A stretch of 64,000 bases of DNA from Branchiibius sp. NY16-3462-2 (GTDB lineage: Bacteria; Actinomycetota; Actinomycetes; Actinomycetales; Dermatophilaceae). The stretch spans positions 62,001-126,000 of the forward strand of contig NZ_LVCF01000038.1 of NCBI RefSeq assembly GCF_001594145.1, in the 5' to 3' direction. Every line of letters begins with the position of its first letter. Within the stretch, counting starts at the first letter, position 1. The position numbers and the translations under genes were made by a program. Below the pieces are notes generated by a model, which was not told where the DNA came from, did not search any database, and saw only the letters and a list, made by a program, of their open reading frames with translations. Below, in pieces: positions 53,060 to 61,728 of this stretch.

Positions 53060-55132
53060 CTACGCGGGGACGGGATCCTTCTCCTGGACGGCGATCACCG
53101 GCGTACCCACCCGGATCCGGCCGGTGACCAAGGGATCGATCGGACCGAACTTCTTGGCGTTCGTCACGATCACCGGGGTGATCATGTCGTAACCCGCCTT
53201 TTCGATCACGGACCGGTCGAAGGTGACCAGCGGCGTACCTTCCTGCACGACGTCGCCGCGGGCCACATGCACGTCGAACCCTTCACCGCCGAGGTTCACG
53301 GTGTCCAGTCCGACGTGGATGAGGATCTCCACCCCGCTGTCCAGTTTGATACCGACGGCGTGGCCGGTGTCCTGGGCCATCACCACCTTGCCGGCGCCGG
53401 GGGAGTAGACCGTGTCGCCGCTGGGAATGATGCCGACACCGGGCCCCATGGTCCCGGATGCGAAGACGGGATCAGGCACCGATGACAGCGGTACGACATC
53501 GCCGTCCAGCGGGGAGGCGATCTCGGTGACCAGGGAGGTCGGCGAAGTGTCCGCCAGCGAGCTGGCGGCGGCCGCTGGGGTGGCGGAGGAGGTCTCGGCC
53601 GCTTCCGGGTCCTGCGAGGTGCTCGCCGCCGTCGAGGCTGCGGCAGCCGCGTCGGCCTGCGTGTCCACCGCACCCTCGGCAGCAACCGCCGGCTCCGGCG
53701 TCTTGTAGCCCGAGACGATGACCAGGAACATCGCGGTGAAGAACGCCGCGAGGACGGCGATCGCGTAGAGAATGGTCGGGCTGAACACCGGGATGGTCAG
53801 CAGCGAGGTGAACGCGAACGCACTGGTCTTCACGCCGCCGCCGATACCAATGATCACACCGCCGACCAGACACCCGACGAGCATTCGTGGATAGATCCGT
53901 TTGAACCGCAGATGGATTCCGTAGAGCGAGGGTTCGGAGATACCACCTAGCAGGCCGGCTGCCAGCGCACCGGTCGCCGTCTGCTTCATGTCCTTGTCAC
54001 CCTCCCTCCAGGACAGGAACAGCACACCAGCGGTCGCGCCGAAGCAGGCGAAGTTCCACGCACCCATGGGGCCCTGGATGAAGTCGTACCCGAGGGTGCT
54101 GATGTTCGCGAGCATGATCGCGTTGATGGGCCAGTGCAGACCCAGCGGCACCATGAAGGGGTAGGCCAGCGGGATCACGATCGCAAAGATCAGTGGCGAG
54201 AAGTCGTTGATGCTCTTGAGCAGACTGCCCAGGCCGGCGCCGGCGAAGATGCCGATCGGACCGATCAGGAATGCCGTCAGCGGGATCATGATCAGCATCG
54301 ACAGGAACGGCAGGAAGATCAGCTGGACGTTCTCGGGGATGATCTTTCTCAGGCCCTTCCAGAGCGCACCGAGCACGACGGCCATCAACAGCGGTGGGAA
54401 CACCTGCGAGCCGTAGTCACGGATGAGCAGCGGGATGCCGAAGATGTGCGCGACGGGGATACCCGAGGTCCCGAAAAGGTCAGTCGTAGTCCCGCCGTTG
54501 GCTTTGTCGCCCAGCGCCTGGAAGGCCGGCAACATCAACACGGCCATGATGGCGAAACCCACCCACGGGTCGGCACCCACCTTCTTGGATGCGTTGTAGG
54601 CGACCATCAACGGCAGGAAGGTGAAGACGCACTGCCACATGAGATTGACGAACTGCCAGCTCGCGGGCAGCGTGACGTTCGGATCGTTCCAGGCCGGGAT
54701 GACCTTCAACGATGCCATGAGCGCCATGAAGGTGATGAACAGCGAGGCACCCAGCAGGGCACCGATGAGGGGCCGGAACGAGTCGGACAGGAACTCGAAG
54801 AACGAGTCGAGCCAGTCGAACTTGCCCCGGGGCCCCTTGGCTCGTTCGGCCGCCTTGATGTCGGCGTCGCTCAACTGCGAGCTCGACGACATCGAGGGCA
54901 GCTTGTTGATCTCGTCATAGACGGTCTGGACCGCACCGCCGATCACGACCTGGTAGCGATCACCGCTTTGCGGTACGACGCCCATCACCTCGGGCACGGC
55001 CTCAACTTCCGCCGCGTCGACCTTGGAGGCGTCGCGCAACTGGAATCTCAGCCGCGTCGCACAGTGGGTGAAACTCTCGATATTCTCCGGGCCACCAATC
55101 CCGTCCACGATCTGCTGCGCTGAATTCGTCAC
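53060..55132 (-). CDS. PTS beta-glucoside-type permease, fused IIB-IIC-IIA
   Basis: Phosphotransferase-system permease that imports and phosphorylates a sugar, glucose/glucoside class. The 690 residues run IIB (phospho-Cys in FTHCATRLRFQ), IIC (about ten helices, residues 110-470), a long Ala/Ser/Thr-rich linker and IIA, with the phospho-His in EILIHVGLDTVNLGGEGF. GTG at 55132 is preferred; a TTG at 55144 is the alternative. No glycosidase, antiterminator or regulator gene adjoins it, so the sugar (beta-glucoside, trehalose or sucrose) cannot be named. Confidence 0.9.
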   Translation of the reverse strand: MTNSAQQIVDGIGGPENIESFTHCATRLRFQLRDASKVDAAEVEAVPEVMGVVPQSGDRYQVVIGGAVQTVYDEINKLPSMSSSSQLSDADIKAAERAKGPRGKFDWLDSFFEFLSDSFRPLIGALLGASLFITFMALMASLKVIPAWNDPNVTLPASWQFVNLMWQCVFTFLPLMVAYNASKKVGADPWVGFAIMAVLMLPAFQALGDKANGGTTTDLFGTSGIPVAHIFGIPLLIRDYGSQVFPPLLMAVVLGALWKGLRKIIPENVQLIFLPFLSMLIMIPLTAFLIGPIGIFAGAGLGSLLKSINDFSPLIFAIVIPLAYPFMVPLGLHWPINAIMLANISTLGYDFIQGPMGAWNFACFGATAGVLFLSWREGDKDMKQTATGALAAGLLGGISEPSLYGIHLRFKRIYPRMLVGCLVGGVIIGIGGGVKTSAFAFTSLLTIPVFSPTILYAIAVLAAFFTAMFLVIVSGYKTPEPAVAAEGAVDTQADAAAAASTAASTSQDPEAAETSSATPAAAASSLADTSPTSLVTEIASPLDGDVVPLSSVPDPVFASGTMGPGVGIIPSGDTVYSPGAGKVVMAQDTGHAVGIKLDSGVEILIHVGLDTVNLGGEGFDVHVARGDVVQEGTPLVTFDRSVIEKAGYDMITPVIVTNAKKFGPIDPLVTGRIRVGTPVIAVQEKDPVPA

Positions 55133-55267
55133 GGGAGCCCCCAATTGGCCACCAACCGATGACGGACGCCGCCGCCGCGGGCACGTCGCACGAGCGCGTT
55201 GTGCGCTTGTAATTATCCTCCGGTACCACCCGCGGGGCGAGGGGGCAGCCGGGTGTTTTGGTGCTTC

Positions 55268-56047
55268 TTACCGGCCGCGGGCAGCGCGCCGATCGACCCG
55301 TGGAGCGTTACGCGGATCCATCCCCTTGGGAATTGGCGGTTTGGCGGCGCCGAGCGCGCGCAGTCGCTTGTTGACCGCGGCCACTTCGGCATCGGTCAGC
55401 TTCTTGTCCATCTTGTTCAGGCGCTTGGTCAACTCGGCAACCGGCACGGTGTCGGTGCCCTGCCCGACGCGCAGCAGGTGCACCGGGACCTCCGGTCCGG
55501 CAACCCGCACGACGCGCTTCTTCTCCGACTCCAGCAGTTTGCGGGTCGAGGTCGCCGGACCCTCTCCGACCAGCACCACACCGGGACGGCCGACGGCCCG
55601 GAAGACCATCGCAGCAGAGGCCAGGTCGTTGACGGAACGAGCCCGGTTCGCTTCTGCCGCAACAGGTTCCTTATCGAAGTACCAGCCGCGTTTGAGCGCG
55701 GACAATGCGGCGGCCGACGCGCCGGGCTGACCCTCGAGCTGGCCGTACGCGGCCTTCTCCGCCATCCGGCCGAAGACGATCATGGCCAGCAGGATGCCGA
55801 TCAGCAGGCCGAAGAAGCCGAAGATGAACGGGTGGTGCAACAGCAGACCGATGATGAGCAGGATGCCGAATCCGAGCACGAACGCCAGCGCCATCCACCA
55901 CGGAATGGACGGGTTCTGGGCCCGTGCCATGGTGAACAGCTGCTTCATCTGGGCGATGCGGCCCGGTTCTCCGGACGTGTTCTTCTTGCGCGAGAAACGC
56001 GACTTCTTCTCGGCGCCCGAGGCGGCCTGTGACGACGGTGACGGCAT
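55268..56047 (-). CDS. DUF4191 domain membrane protein
   Basis: Conserved actinobacterial protein of unknown function that follows lipA (Rv2219 type). The 259 residues have a basic N-terminus (SRFSRKKNTSGEPGRIAQMK), two membrane helices (MALAFVLGFGILLIIGLLLH and FIFGFFGLLIGILLAMIVFG), then a soluble cytoplasmic part with ALSALKRGWYFDKEPVA, GRPGVVLVGEGPATSTRKLL and a Lys-rich tail. ATG at 56047 lies five bases after the lipA stop, so the two are one operon. A link to lipoate metabolism is suggested only by this conserved order. Confidence 0.88.
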   Translation of the reverse strand: MPSPSSQAASGAEKKSRFSRKKNTSGEPGRIAQMKQLFTMARAQNPSIPWWMALAFVLGFGILLIIGLLLHHPFIFGFFGLLIGILLAMIVFGRMAEKAAYGQLEGQPGASAAALSALKRGWYFDKEPVAAEANRARSVNDLASAAMVFRAVGRPGVVLVGEGPATSTRKLLESEKKRVVRVAGPEVPVHLLRVGQGTDTVPVAELTKRLNKMDKKLTDAEVAAVNKRLRALGAAKPPIPKGMDPRNAPRVDRRAARGR

Positions 56048-56052
56048 GGGGT

Positions 56053-57072
56053 TCAGGATACGCGGCTGCGGGACACCACGGACGCCGCTTCCTGGCGCGC
56101 GGGGGACTGTGCCGCCGCGGCCAGGTGCGCCAACTGCGGGGGCAGCTCGCGGCCCGAGGCCCGCATCGCCTGGGCGTACAGACGACCAGCACGGTACGAC
56201 GAGCGCACCAGTGGCCCGCTCATCACACCTTTGAAGCCGAGATCGTTCGCGACCTCCATCCAGTGCACGAACTCCTCGGGTTTGACCCACCGGTCGACCG
56301 GGTGGTGTCGCAGGGAGGGCCGCAGGTACTGCGTGATCGTGATCAGGTCGGTGCCGGCGTTGTGCAGATCCTGCAGCGCCTGCTCGATCTCGTGGTCCTC
56401 CTCGCCCATGCCCAGGATCAGGTTGGACTTGGTGACCAGTCCGGCGTCGCGGCCCATCGTGATGACGGCCAGCGAACGTTCGTAGCGGAACGCCGGCCGG
56501 ATCCGCTTGAAGATCCGCGGCACCGTCTCGACGTTGTGCGCGAACACCTCCGGCGCGGCGTCGATGACGGCGCCGACCTGTTCCGGGATCGCGTTGAAGT
56601 CCGGGATGAGGATCTCGACACCGGTGCCGGGGTTCAGTGCGTGCACCTGCCGGATCGTCTCGGCATAGAGCCAGGCGCCGCCGTCCTCGAGGTCATCGCG
56701 GGCGACACCGGTGATGGTGGCGTAGCGCAGGCCCATCTGCTGCACGGACTCGGCCACGCGGCGTGGCTCGTCGCGGTCCAGGTCGGCCGGTCTGCCGGTG
56801 TCGATCTGGCAGAAGTCGCAGCGGCGGGTGCACTGCTCACCACCGATCAAGAAGGTGGCTTCGCGGTCTTCCCAGCACTCGAAGATGTTGGGACAGCCGG
56901 CCTCCTGGCAGACCGTGTGCAGACCCTCGCGTTTCACCAGGGAGTGCAGCGAGGTGTACTCCGGGCCCATTTTCGCGGTGGTCCGGATCCACTCCGGTTT
57001 GCGTTCGATCGGGCTCTGCGCGTTGCGGGCCTCAACCCGTAGCAGCTTGCGTCCTTCGGGGGCGATGGTCAC
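56053..57072 (-). CDS. lipA: Lipoyl synthase LipA
   Basis: Radical-SAM enzyme that inserts two sulfur atoms into octanoyl groups on E2 and GcvH proteins, making lipoate. The 339 residues carry the auxiliary-cluster motif CQEAGCPNIFEC, the radical-SAM motif CTRRCDFC, the segment LILGMGEEDHE and a C-terminal RSSYRAG with the conserved serine. Start is GTG at 57072. It follows lipB by 43 bases on the same strand. The product serves the 2-oxoacid dehydrogenases, one of which (sucB) lies at the window's end. Confidence 0.97.
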   Translation of the reverse strand: MTIAPEGRKLLRVEARNAQSPIERKPEWIRTTAKMGPEYTSLHSLVKREGLHTVCQEAGCPNIFECWEDREATFLIGGEQCTRRCDFCQIDTGRPADLDRDEPRRVAESVQQMGLRYATITGVARDDLEDGGAWLYAETIRQVHALNPGTGVEILIPDFNAIPEQVGAVIDAAPEVFAHNVETVPRIFKRIRPAFRYERSLAVITMGRDAGLVTKSNLILGMGEEDHEIEQALQDLHNAGTDLITITQYLRPSLRHHPVDRWVKPEEFVHWMEVANDLGFKGVMSGPLVRSSYRAGRLYAQAMRASGRELPPQLAHLAAAAQSPARQEAASVVSRSRVS

Positions 57073-57115
57073 CCCGCAACTGTACGCCGCTGCGGGATCA
57101 CCCCAGCCCGCCCGA

Positions 57116-57739
57116 TCAGGAGGCGAGGGTCTCGCTGAGGTGCTTCTCGACGTACGGGAGGATCTCCTCGACGCTCACATCACGCCCCAGCTCCTGGCTG
57201 ATCGAGGTGACCCCGGCATCGGCGATCCCGCACGGCACAATGACCTGGGACCACGACAGGTCGCAGTCGCAGTTGAGCGCGAATCCGTGCATCGTGACGC
57301 CCCGGGAGACCCGGATGCCGATCTGACCCAGCTTGCGTGCCGGTTTGCCGTTGTCGGCGGGCAGCCAGACGCCGCTGCGCCCCTCAACCCGCTCGACGTC
57401 CAGGCCTACGTCGCGGCAACTGCTGATCAGCACTTCTTCGACCTTCCGGACGTAGCCGACCACGTCCAGCGGTTCGGCGAGGCGCACGATGGGGTAGCCG
57501 ACCAGTTGGCCCGGGCCGTGCCAGGTGATCTTGCCGCCCCGATCGACATCGACGACCGGAGTGCCGTCGAACGGACGCTCGTGGGCCTCGGTGCGTTTGC
57601 CCGCGGTATAGACCGCTTCGTGCTCCAGCAGAAGGACGGTGTCCTCCCGTGTCCCGTCGGCTACCTGCTCATGGATCTCGCGTTGCGTGGCCCACCCCTG
57701 CTCGTAGGGGACCAACCCAGGGAGGTACTCGAAGTGCAT
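57116..57739 (-). CDS. lipB: Octanoyl-ACP protein transferase LipB
   Basis: Transfers octanoate from acyl carrier protein to lipoyl domains, the step before LipA. The 207-residue protein shows YTAGKRTEAHE, GGKITWHGPGQLVGYPI, the catalytic Lys in RKLGQIGIRVSRGVTMHGFA and the catalytic Cys in IVPCGIADAGVTS. ATG at 57739 gives the standard N-terminus MHFEYLPGLVPY. It is divergent from the YczE-type gene across 37 bases. Confidence 0.95.
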   Translation of the reverse strand: MHFEYLPGLVPYEQGWATQREIHEQVADGTREDTVLLLEHEAVYTAGKRTEAHERPFDGTPVVDVDRGGKITWHGPGQLVGYPIVRLAEPLDVVGYVRKVEEVLISSCRDVGLDVERVEGRSGVWLPADNGKPARKLGQIGIRVSRGVTMHGFALNCDCDLSWSQVIVPCGIADAGVTSISQELGRDVSVEEILPYVEKHLSETLAS

Positions 57740-57776
57740 CGCGCCAGCGTACGCCGCGATTCTGGTTGTATGAGGT

Positions 57777-58454
57777 GTGACCTTCGACCGGGCGCTCGTC
57801 AGCCGCATCTTCTGGGTGCTGGTGGGTATTGCGCTGATCGGCCTCGGTTCGGCGACGTTGCGCGTCGCCCAGGTCGGCGTCGACCCGTACACCGCGGCCA
57901 ACATCGGGATCAGTCACAAGCTCGGCCTTGACCTGGGCACCTACCAGCTGATCAGCAACGTGGTGCTGTTCATCCCGATGCTCATCTGGGGTCGCAAGTA
58001 CATCGGCATCGGATCGATCCTGAACATGGTCCTGACCGGTTTCTTCGTGCAATGGTTCACGGCCCTGCTGGACCCGGTCGTACCCGACCACCCGGCGCCC
58101 TGGCTGGTCACCATCATGTTCGCCGTCGGCATCGCCGTGTTCTGCCTGGGCGCCGCTCTCTACATGCAGGCCGGCCTGGGCACCTCGCCGTACGACGCGC
58201 TGGCCCCGATGATCGTCGACCACTCGTCGGCGCCCTACCGCGCGATCCGCGGGTCCCAGGATGTGTTGTTCCTGGTGATCGCCGTGATCTTCCACGGCCA
58301 GATCGGACCGGGCACCGTCGTGACGGCGTTCTTCACCGGGCCGCTGATCCAGTACTTCACCCGAACCGTGACCGAGCCGCTGATGCGCAAGGCACAGGCC
58401 GCCGACGCGGCGCACGCCGCCAACCACCCGGTGACGGCCCGCAACCACTTCTGA
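57777..58454 (+). CDS. YczE/YitT-type membrane protein
   Basis: Integral membrane protein of 225 residues with five or so helices. It shows the YczE-family repeats AQVGVDPYTAANIGIS and QAGLGTSPYDALAPMIVD, and IGPGTVVTAFFTGPLIQYF near the end. Homologues are found near transporters and regulators, but the function is unknown; B. subtilis yczE influences bacillomycin/surfactin-type peptide synthesis. GTG at 57777 has no strong ribosome binding site. It stands between lipB and a Ser/Thr kinase gene on the same strand. Confidence 0.8.
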   Translation: MTFDRALVSRIFWVLVGIALIGLGSATLRVAQVGVDPYTAANIGISHKLGLDLGTYQLISNVVLFIPMLIWGRKYIGIGSILNMVLTGFFVQWFTALLDPVVPDHPAPWLVTIMFAVGIAVFCLGAALYMQAGLGTSPYDALAPMIVDHSSAPYRAIRGSQDVLFLVIAVIFHGQIGPGTVVTAFFTGPLIQYFTRTVTEPLMRKAQAADAAHAANHPVTARNHF

Positions 58455-58465
58455 TCGACGAGCCC

Positions 58466-58474
58466 TGTGGATAA
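58466..58474 (-). promoter_or_regulatory. Perfect DnaA-box sequence (TTATCCACA on - strand)
   Basis: TGTGGATAA on the + strand, 40 bases before the kinase start, is the second exact DnaA-box match in the window. It lies in the short spacer after the YczE-type gene and may overlap the kinase promoter. Confidence 0.4.
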
Positions 58475-58513
58475 CTTCTGCGGGAACCCCACGGGCACCG
58501 GCACTGTGGGCAG

Positions 58514-60112
58514 GTGACTCCTGACGCACCCGAGATCCCCGGTTATGAGGTCGTCCGCCAGATCGGGTCGGGCGGCAGTTCGACCGTGTGGGCGGTGCGC
58601 CGGCCCGACGGGATACGCCTGGCGGTCAAAGTGCTGCGTGATGACCGACGGGCGCCCGAATCCCAGTGGTCGGCGGCAGTCACCCACGCGCATCTGCTGC
58701 CCGTTCTGGACACCGTGATCGGCCGCTGGAACGACCGCGACGTGACCTGTCTAGTGATGCCTCTTGCCGAGGGTGGCTCGCTGCAGGACGTCCTGGCTGC
58801 CCGGGGTCATCTGACGGTCGGAGAGATCGTGACCGTTCTGGTGCCGCTCGCGCAGGCGCTGCACCACCTGCACACCCTGGGCATCGTGCACGGTGACCTC
58901 AAACCGGCCAACGTGCTGCTCACTGCCGACGGGCGGCCGCTGTTGGCCGATCTCGGTGTGGCCCGCCTGCCGGTCGACCAGAGCGACCGTGAGGTCTGGG
59001 CGACCGATCGCTGGTCGGCGCCGGAGGTGTTGCACGGTCAACCCGCCGATGCCGCCAGTGACGCCTACGGGCTGGGGGCGATCGCGTGGGCCTGCGCGGC
59101 GGGAGAGCCGCCACCGCCGGCCGCGCTACGACCGCTGCTGCACGACGAGGCCAGCCACCTGCCGCCTGCGGTCTGCGACGTGATCACCGCCTGCCTGTCC
59201 CACACGGCGAGCGCCCGCCCCTCGCCGGCGCAGTTCGCCGAACTCATCTGGTCGTCTGCTCAAGCCGAACCGTCTCCGGTGGCCCTGTCGCCGGGGGCTC
59301 GCACCGCGACGACCCTCCGCGAGCCGGGTGACGAACTGACCCGGCGGTTACGGTCCCGGGCGAAGGCGGCGGCCGACGAGCCCACCGCGGCTCCGCGCCG
59401 GCGGATCGCCCGCGGCCGTAACTCGGCGATCCGCGCCCACTGGGAAGTTGCCGCCCGAGACTTCCGGAACACTGCGGATTTCCGAGCAAGGGGACGGCGG
59501 CCCAGGCACGCGGTAGCCGGATCCAGTCCGTGGCGCCGGTGGGTCGTGCCGTTCGTGGGCCTGGTCGTGGTCGCCATCTCGGCCGGGTGGTGGCTGAGCA
59601 GGCCGCAGTCGCAGGTGACCGCTACCGACGGTCCGCCATCGGCCGGCGTGGCCCCGACCCCGTCGGCGGACTCCGCACCCCCTCGTCACGCCGCAACCGC
59701 CGCGTCCGCAGTGTCATCTCGCAGTCCTGTTGCCTCGGGTGAGGGGGACCCGGCGGCGGCGCTGCAACCGTTGTTGACCGCGCGCGCGGCGGCCTGGAAC
59801 AACGGTGACGTAGGCGCCCTCACGAACGCCTTCGCGGCGAATTCGACTGCCTGGCAGAGCGATAGCGGTGCGATCAAGACGGTAGTGGGCCGCTCGGCGC
59901 ACTACCGCGGACTGGACTTCCGCGTGCGGGGCGTGCAGCTCATGTCGCAGTCCGCGGACCGGGCCACGGTGCGTGCGCAGATCCTGCGGACGGCCGCGAC
60001 CCTGACCGTCGGAGCAGACCGGCAGGCGGTGCCCGAGCAGGTCAGTACCGTCGACCTCGACCTGGTGCGTACGCCGGTGGGCTGGCGGATCGTCAATTGG
60101 CGCGGCGCGTGA
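58514..60112 (+). CDS. Ser/Thr protein kinase with NTF2-like extracytoplasmic domain
   Basis: Membrane-bound Hanks-type kinase, 532 residues. The catalytic domain (about 8-250) has the glycine loop IGSGGSSTVWAV, lysine in LAVKVL, catalytic loop VHGDLKPANVLL, DLG in place of DFG and SAPEV. The usual HRD arginine is Gly here, marking a non-RD kinase whose activation need not rely on loop phosphorylation. A Pro/Arg-rich juxtamembrane part follows, then one helix (about 342-362). The outer domain (about 405-532) resembles NTF2/SnoaL folds (LLTARAAAWNNGDVGALTNA ... VGWRIVNWRG). Substrate and ligand are unknown. It ends three bases before the convergent ABC operon. Confidence 0.87.
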   Translation: MTPDAPEIPGYEVVRQIGSGGSSTVWAVRRPDGIRLAVKVLRDDRRAPESQWSAAVTHAHLLPVLDTVIGRWNDRDVTCLVMPLAEGGSLQDVLAARGHLTVGEIVTVLVPLAQALHHLHTLGIVHGDLKPANVLLTADGRPLLADLGVARLPVDQSDREVWATDRWSAPEVLHGQPADAASDAYGLGAIAWACAAGEPPPPAALRPLLHDEASHLPPAVCDVITACLSHTASARPSPAQFAELIWSSAQAEPSPVALSPGARTATTLREPGDELTRRLRSRAKAAADEPTAAPRRRIARGRNSAIRAHWEVAARDFRNTADFRARGRRPRHAVAGSSPWRRWVVPFVGLVVVAISAGWWLSRPQSQVTATDGPPSAGVAPTPSADSAPPRHAATAASAVSSRSPVASGEGDPAAALQPLLTARAAAWNNGDVGALTNAFAANSTAWQSDSGAIKTVVGRSAHYRGLDFRVRGVQLMSQSADRATVRAQILRTAATLTVGADRQAVPEQVSTVDLDLVRTPVGWRIVNWRGA

Positions 60113-60115
60113 GCC

Positions 60116-60928
60116 TCAGGTGAGCAACAGGGTCGCCAGGCGGCGGCGGACGATCGCCGTACCCAGAAGTCCCAACGCGATCAGGTAGACCACGGAGATC
60201 CCGGAGGCCCACGTGACGTGCCCGGTGGTGAGTTCGCGGCAGAGCACCACGCCCCGGTAGAGGGGCGTGCACTGCACGATCCATTGCAGCCAGGTCGGGA
60301 ACGCGGTCAGCGGGAAGAAGGTCGCCGAGAACAGGAACATGGGCAGCGTTGCGAGAGTGATGTATTCGAAGTCCTGCCACGATCGCATCCAGGTGGTCAG
60401 CCCCATCGCGATGGCTGCGAAGGCGAAGCCGATCAGGAGCGCAGCGGGTAGCGCGAGGATGGCCAGCCACGAGTCGATCAGACCCATGAGGGCCATGACC
60501 ACCAGGAACGCTGCTGAGTAGATACCGCCGCGGATCAACGCCCAGCTGATCTCGCCGCGCGCGATGTCCGATGGCGTCCGTGGAGTGGCCAGGATCTGGT
60601 CGTACAGCTTGGCGTAGCGCAGCCGGAAGAACACGTTGAACGTGGCGTCGAAGAGAGCCCCGTTCATCGCCGACGCGGCCAGCATGCCCGGGGCGACGAA
60701 GGCGGCGTACCGGATCAGGTGCCCGTCGACCTCGAATCCGGGGATCAGTTTGCCGACCCCGATGCCGATGGAGAACAAGTACAACACCGGCTCGAGGAAG
60801 CCGCTGACGAAGACCAGCCAACTGCGCCGGTAGACCAGCAGGTTGCGGTAGACGATGGTGCCGGTTGCTTCGAGCGCAGAGAGTTTGCGCCCGGTGACCC
60901 GGGCCGTGGTTGGGGCGATCACGGACAT
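60116..60928 (-). CDS. ABC-2 type transporter permease
   Basis: Membrane subunit of 270 residues with six helices typical of ABC-2 exporters: SGFLEPVLYLFSIGIGVGKL, APGMLAASAMNGALFDATFN, then MALMGLIDSWLAILALPAAL and MFLFSATFFPLTAFPTWLQW near the last outer loop. Such exporters move drugs, lipids or polysaccharides. Its ATG overlaps the stop of the preceding permease (TGATG), so the two are translationally coupled and probably form a heterodimer. It is the last gene of the three-gene operon. Confidence 0.88.
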   Translation of the reverse strand: MSVIAPTTARVTGRKLSALEATGTIVYRNLLVYRRSWLVFVSGFLEPVLYLFSIGIGVGKLIPGFEVDGHLIRYAAFVAPGMLAASAMNGALFDATFNVFFRLRYAKLYDQILATPRTPSDIARGEISWALIRGGIYSAAFLVVMALMGLIDSWLAILALPAALLIGFAFAAIAMGLTTWMRSWQDFEYITLATLPMFLFSATFFPLTAFPTWLQWIVQCTPLYRGVVLCRELTTGHVTWASGISVVYLIALGLLGTAIVRRRLATLLLT

Positions 60929-61728
60929 CAGCGCACCAACCGTCGGCGCAGGAACCGGACCGAGAGCACCGTGAAGACCAGTGCGACGGCCAGGAGGTAG
61001 AGCAGATGCCACCAGGCGCTGGAGTTCCACGTGCCCAGCGTTGCCATCCGGGTCAGTTCGACGCCCTGCCACAACGGAGAGATCTTGGCCAGATGCTCGA
61101 GCACGTCCGGCAGGTTCTGGATCGGGAAGAACGCGCCGGAGAACAGCACCAGCGGCATCACGACGAGTCGGAAGATGAGGGAGAAGCCGCTCTCGTTCTT
61201 CAGCAGGCAGGACACCGCGTACATCGGCGCGACGAACGCCCAGCCGATCAGCAACTGGACGGCGAACGCCGCGAAGCCGCCCGCCACGGTGGTGATCACG
61301 CCGAACGGGGCCATCACCAGCACGAAGACGGCCGAACTGATCGCGATCCGCAGCATGATGAAACCGAAGTGGGCCGCGACGATCTCGCCGATACCGACGG
61401 GGGAGGCGAGCATCGAGAAGTAGGTCTTATCCCACTTGATCGCGCCCATGACCGGGTAGGTCGCATCGCCGATCGCCAACTGCATGGACTGGGCCGCCAA
61501 CAGGCCGGGCACCACGAAGTTGAGGTAGCTGGTTGCCCCGTCCAGGGTGGCCGGGTCGCTCTTGATGAAGCCGCCGAGGAACACCCCCATCGCCGCGACG
61601 TAGAGCAGCGGGTTGAGGAACGCGGTGACGATGCTGCCGCGCCAGGTGCGGCGCAAGACGGTCAGCCAGTAGTCGGTTAGTCGGGTGGTCAGCGCCCAGT
61701 GCGAGGGGGCGGCGGGTACGGCGCTCAT
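60928..61728 (-). CDS. ABC-2 type transporter permease
   Basis: First membrane subunit of the exporter, 266 residues, again six helices. Features include SIVTAFLNPLLYVAAMGVFL, VVPGLLAAQSMQLAIGDATY, WDKTYFSMLASPVGIGEIVA and LFSGAFFPIQNLPDVLEHLA, aligning well with the partner permease. ATG at 61728 overlaps the ATPase stop in a TGATG arrangement. The similarity of the two permeases suggests an old duplication. Confidence 0.88.
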   Translation of the reverse strand: MSAVPAAPSHWALTTRLTDYWLTVLRRTWRGSIVTAFLNPLLYVAAMGVFLGGFIKSDPATLDGATSYLNFVVPGLLAAQSMQLAIGDATYPVMGAIKWDKTYFSMLASPVGIGEIVAAHFGFIMLRIAISSAVFVLVMAPFGVITTVAGGFAAFAVQLLIGWAFVAPMYAVSCLLKNESGFSLIFRLVVMPLVLFSGAFFPIQNLPDVLEHLAKISPLWQGVELTRMATLGTWNSSAWWHLLYLLAVALVFTVLSVRFLRRRLVR

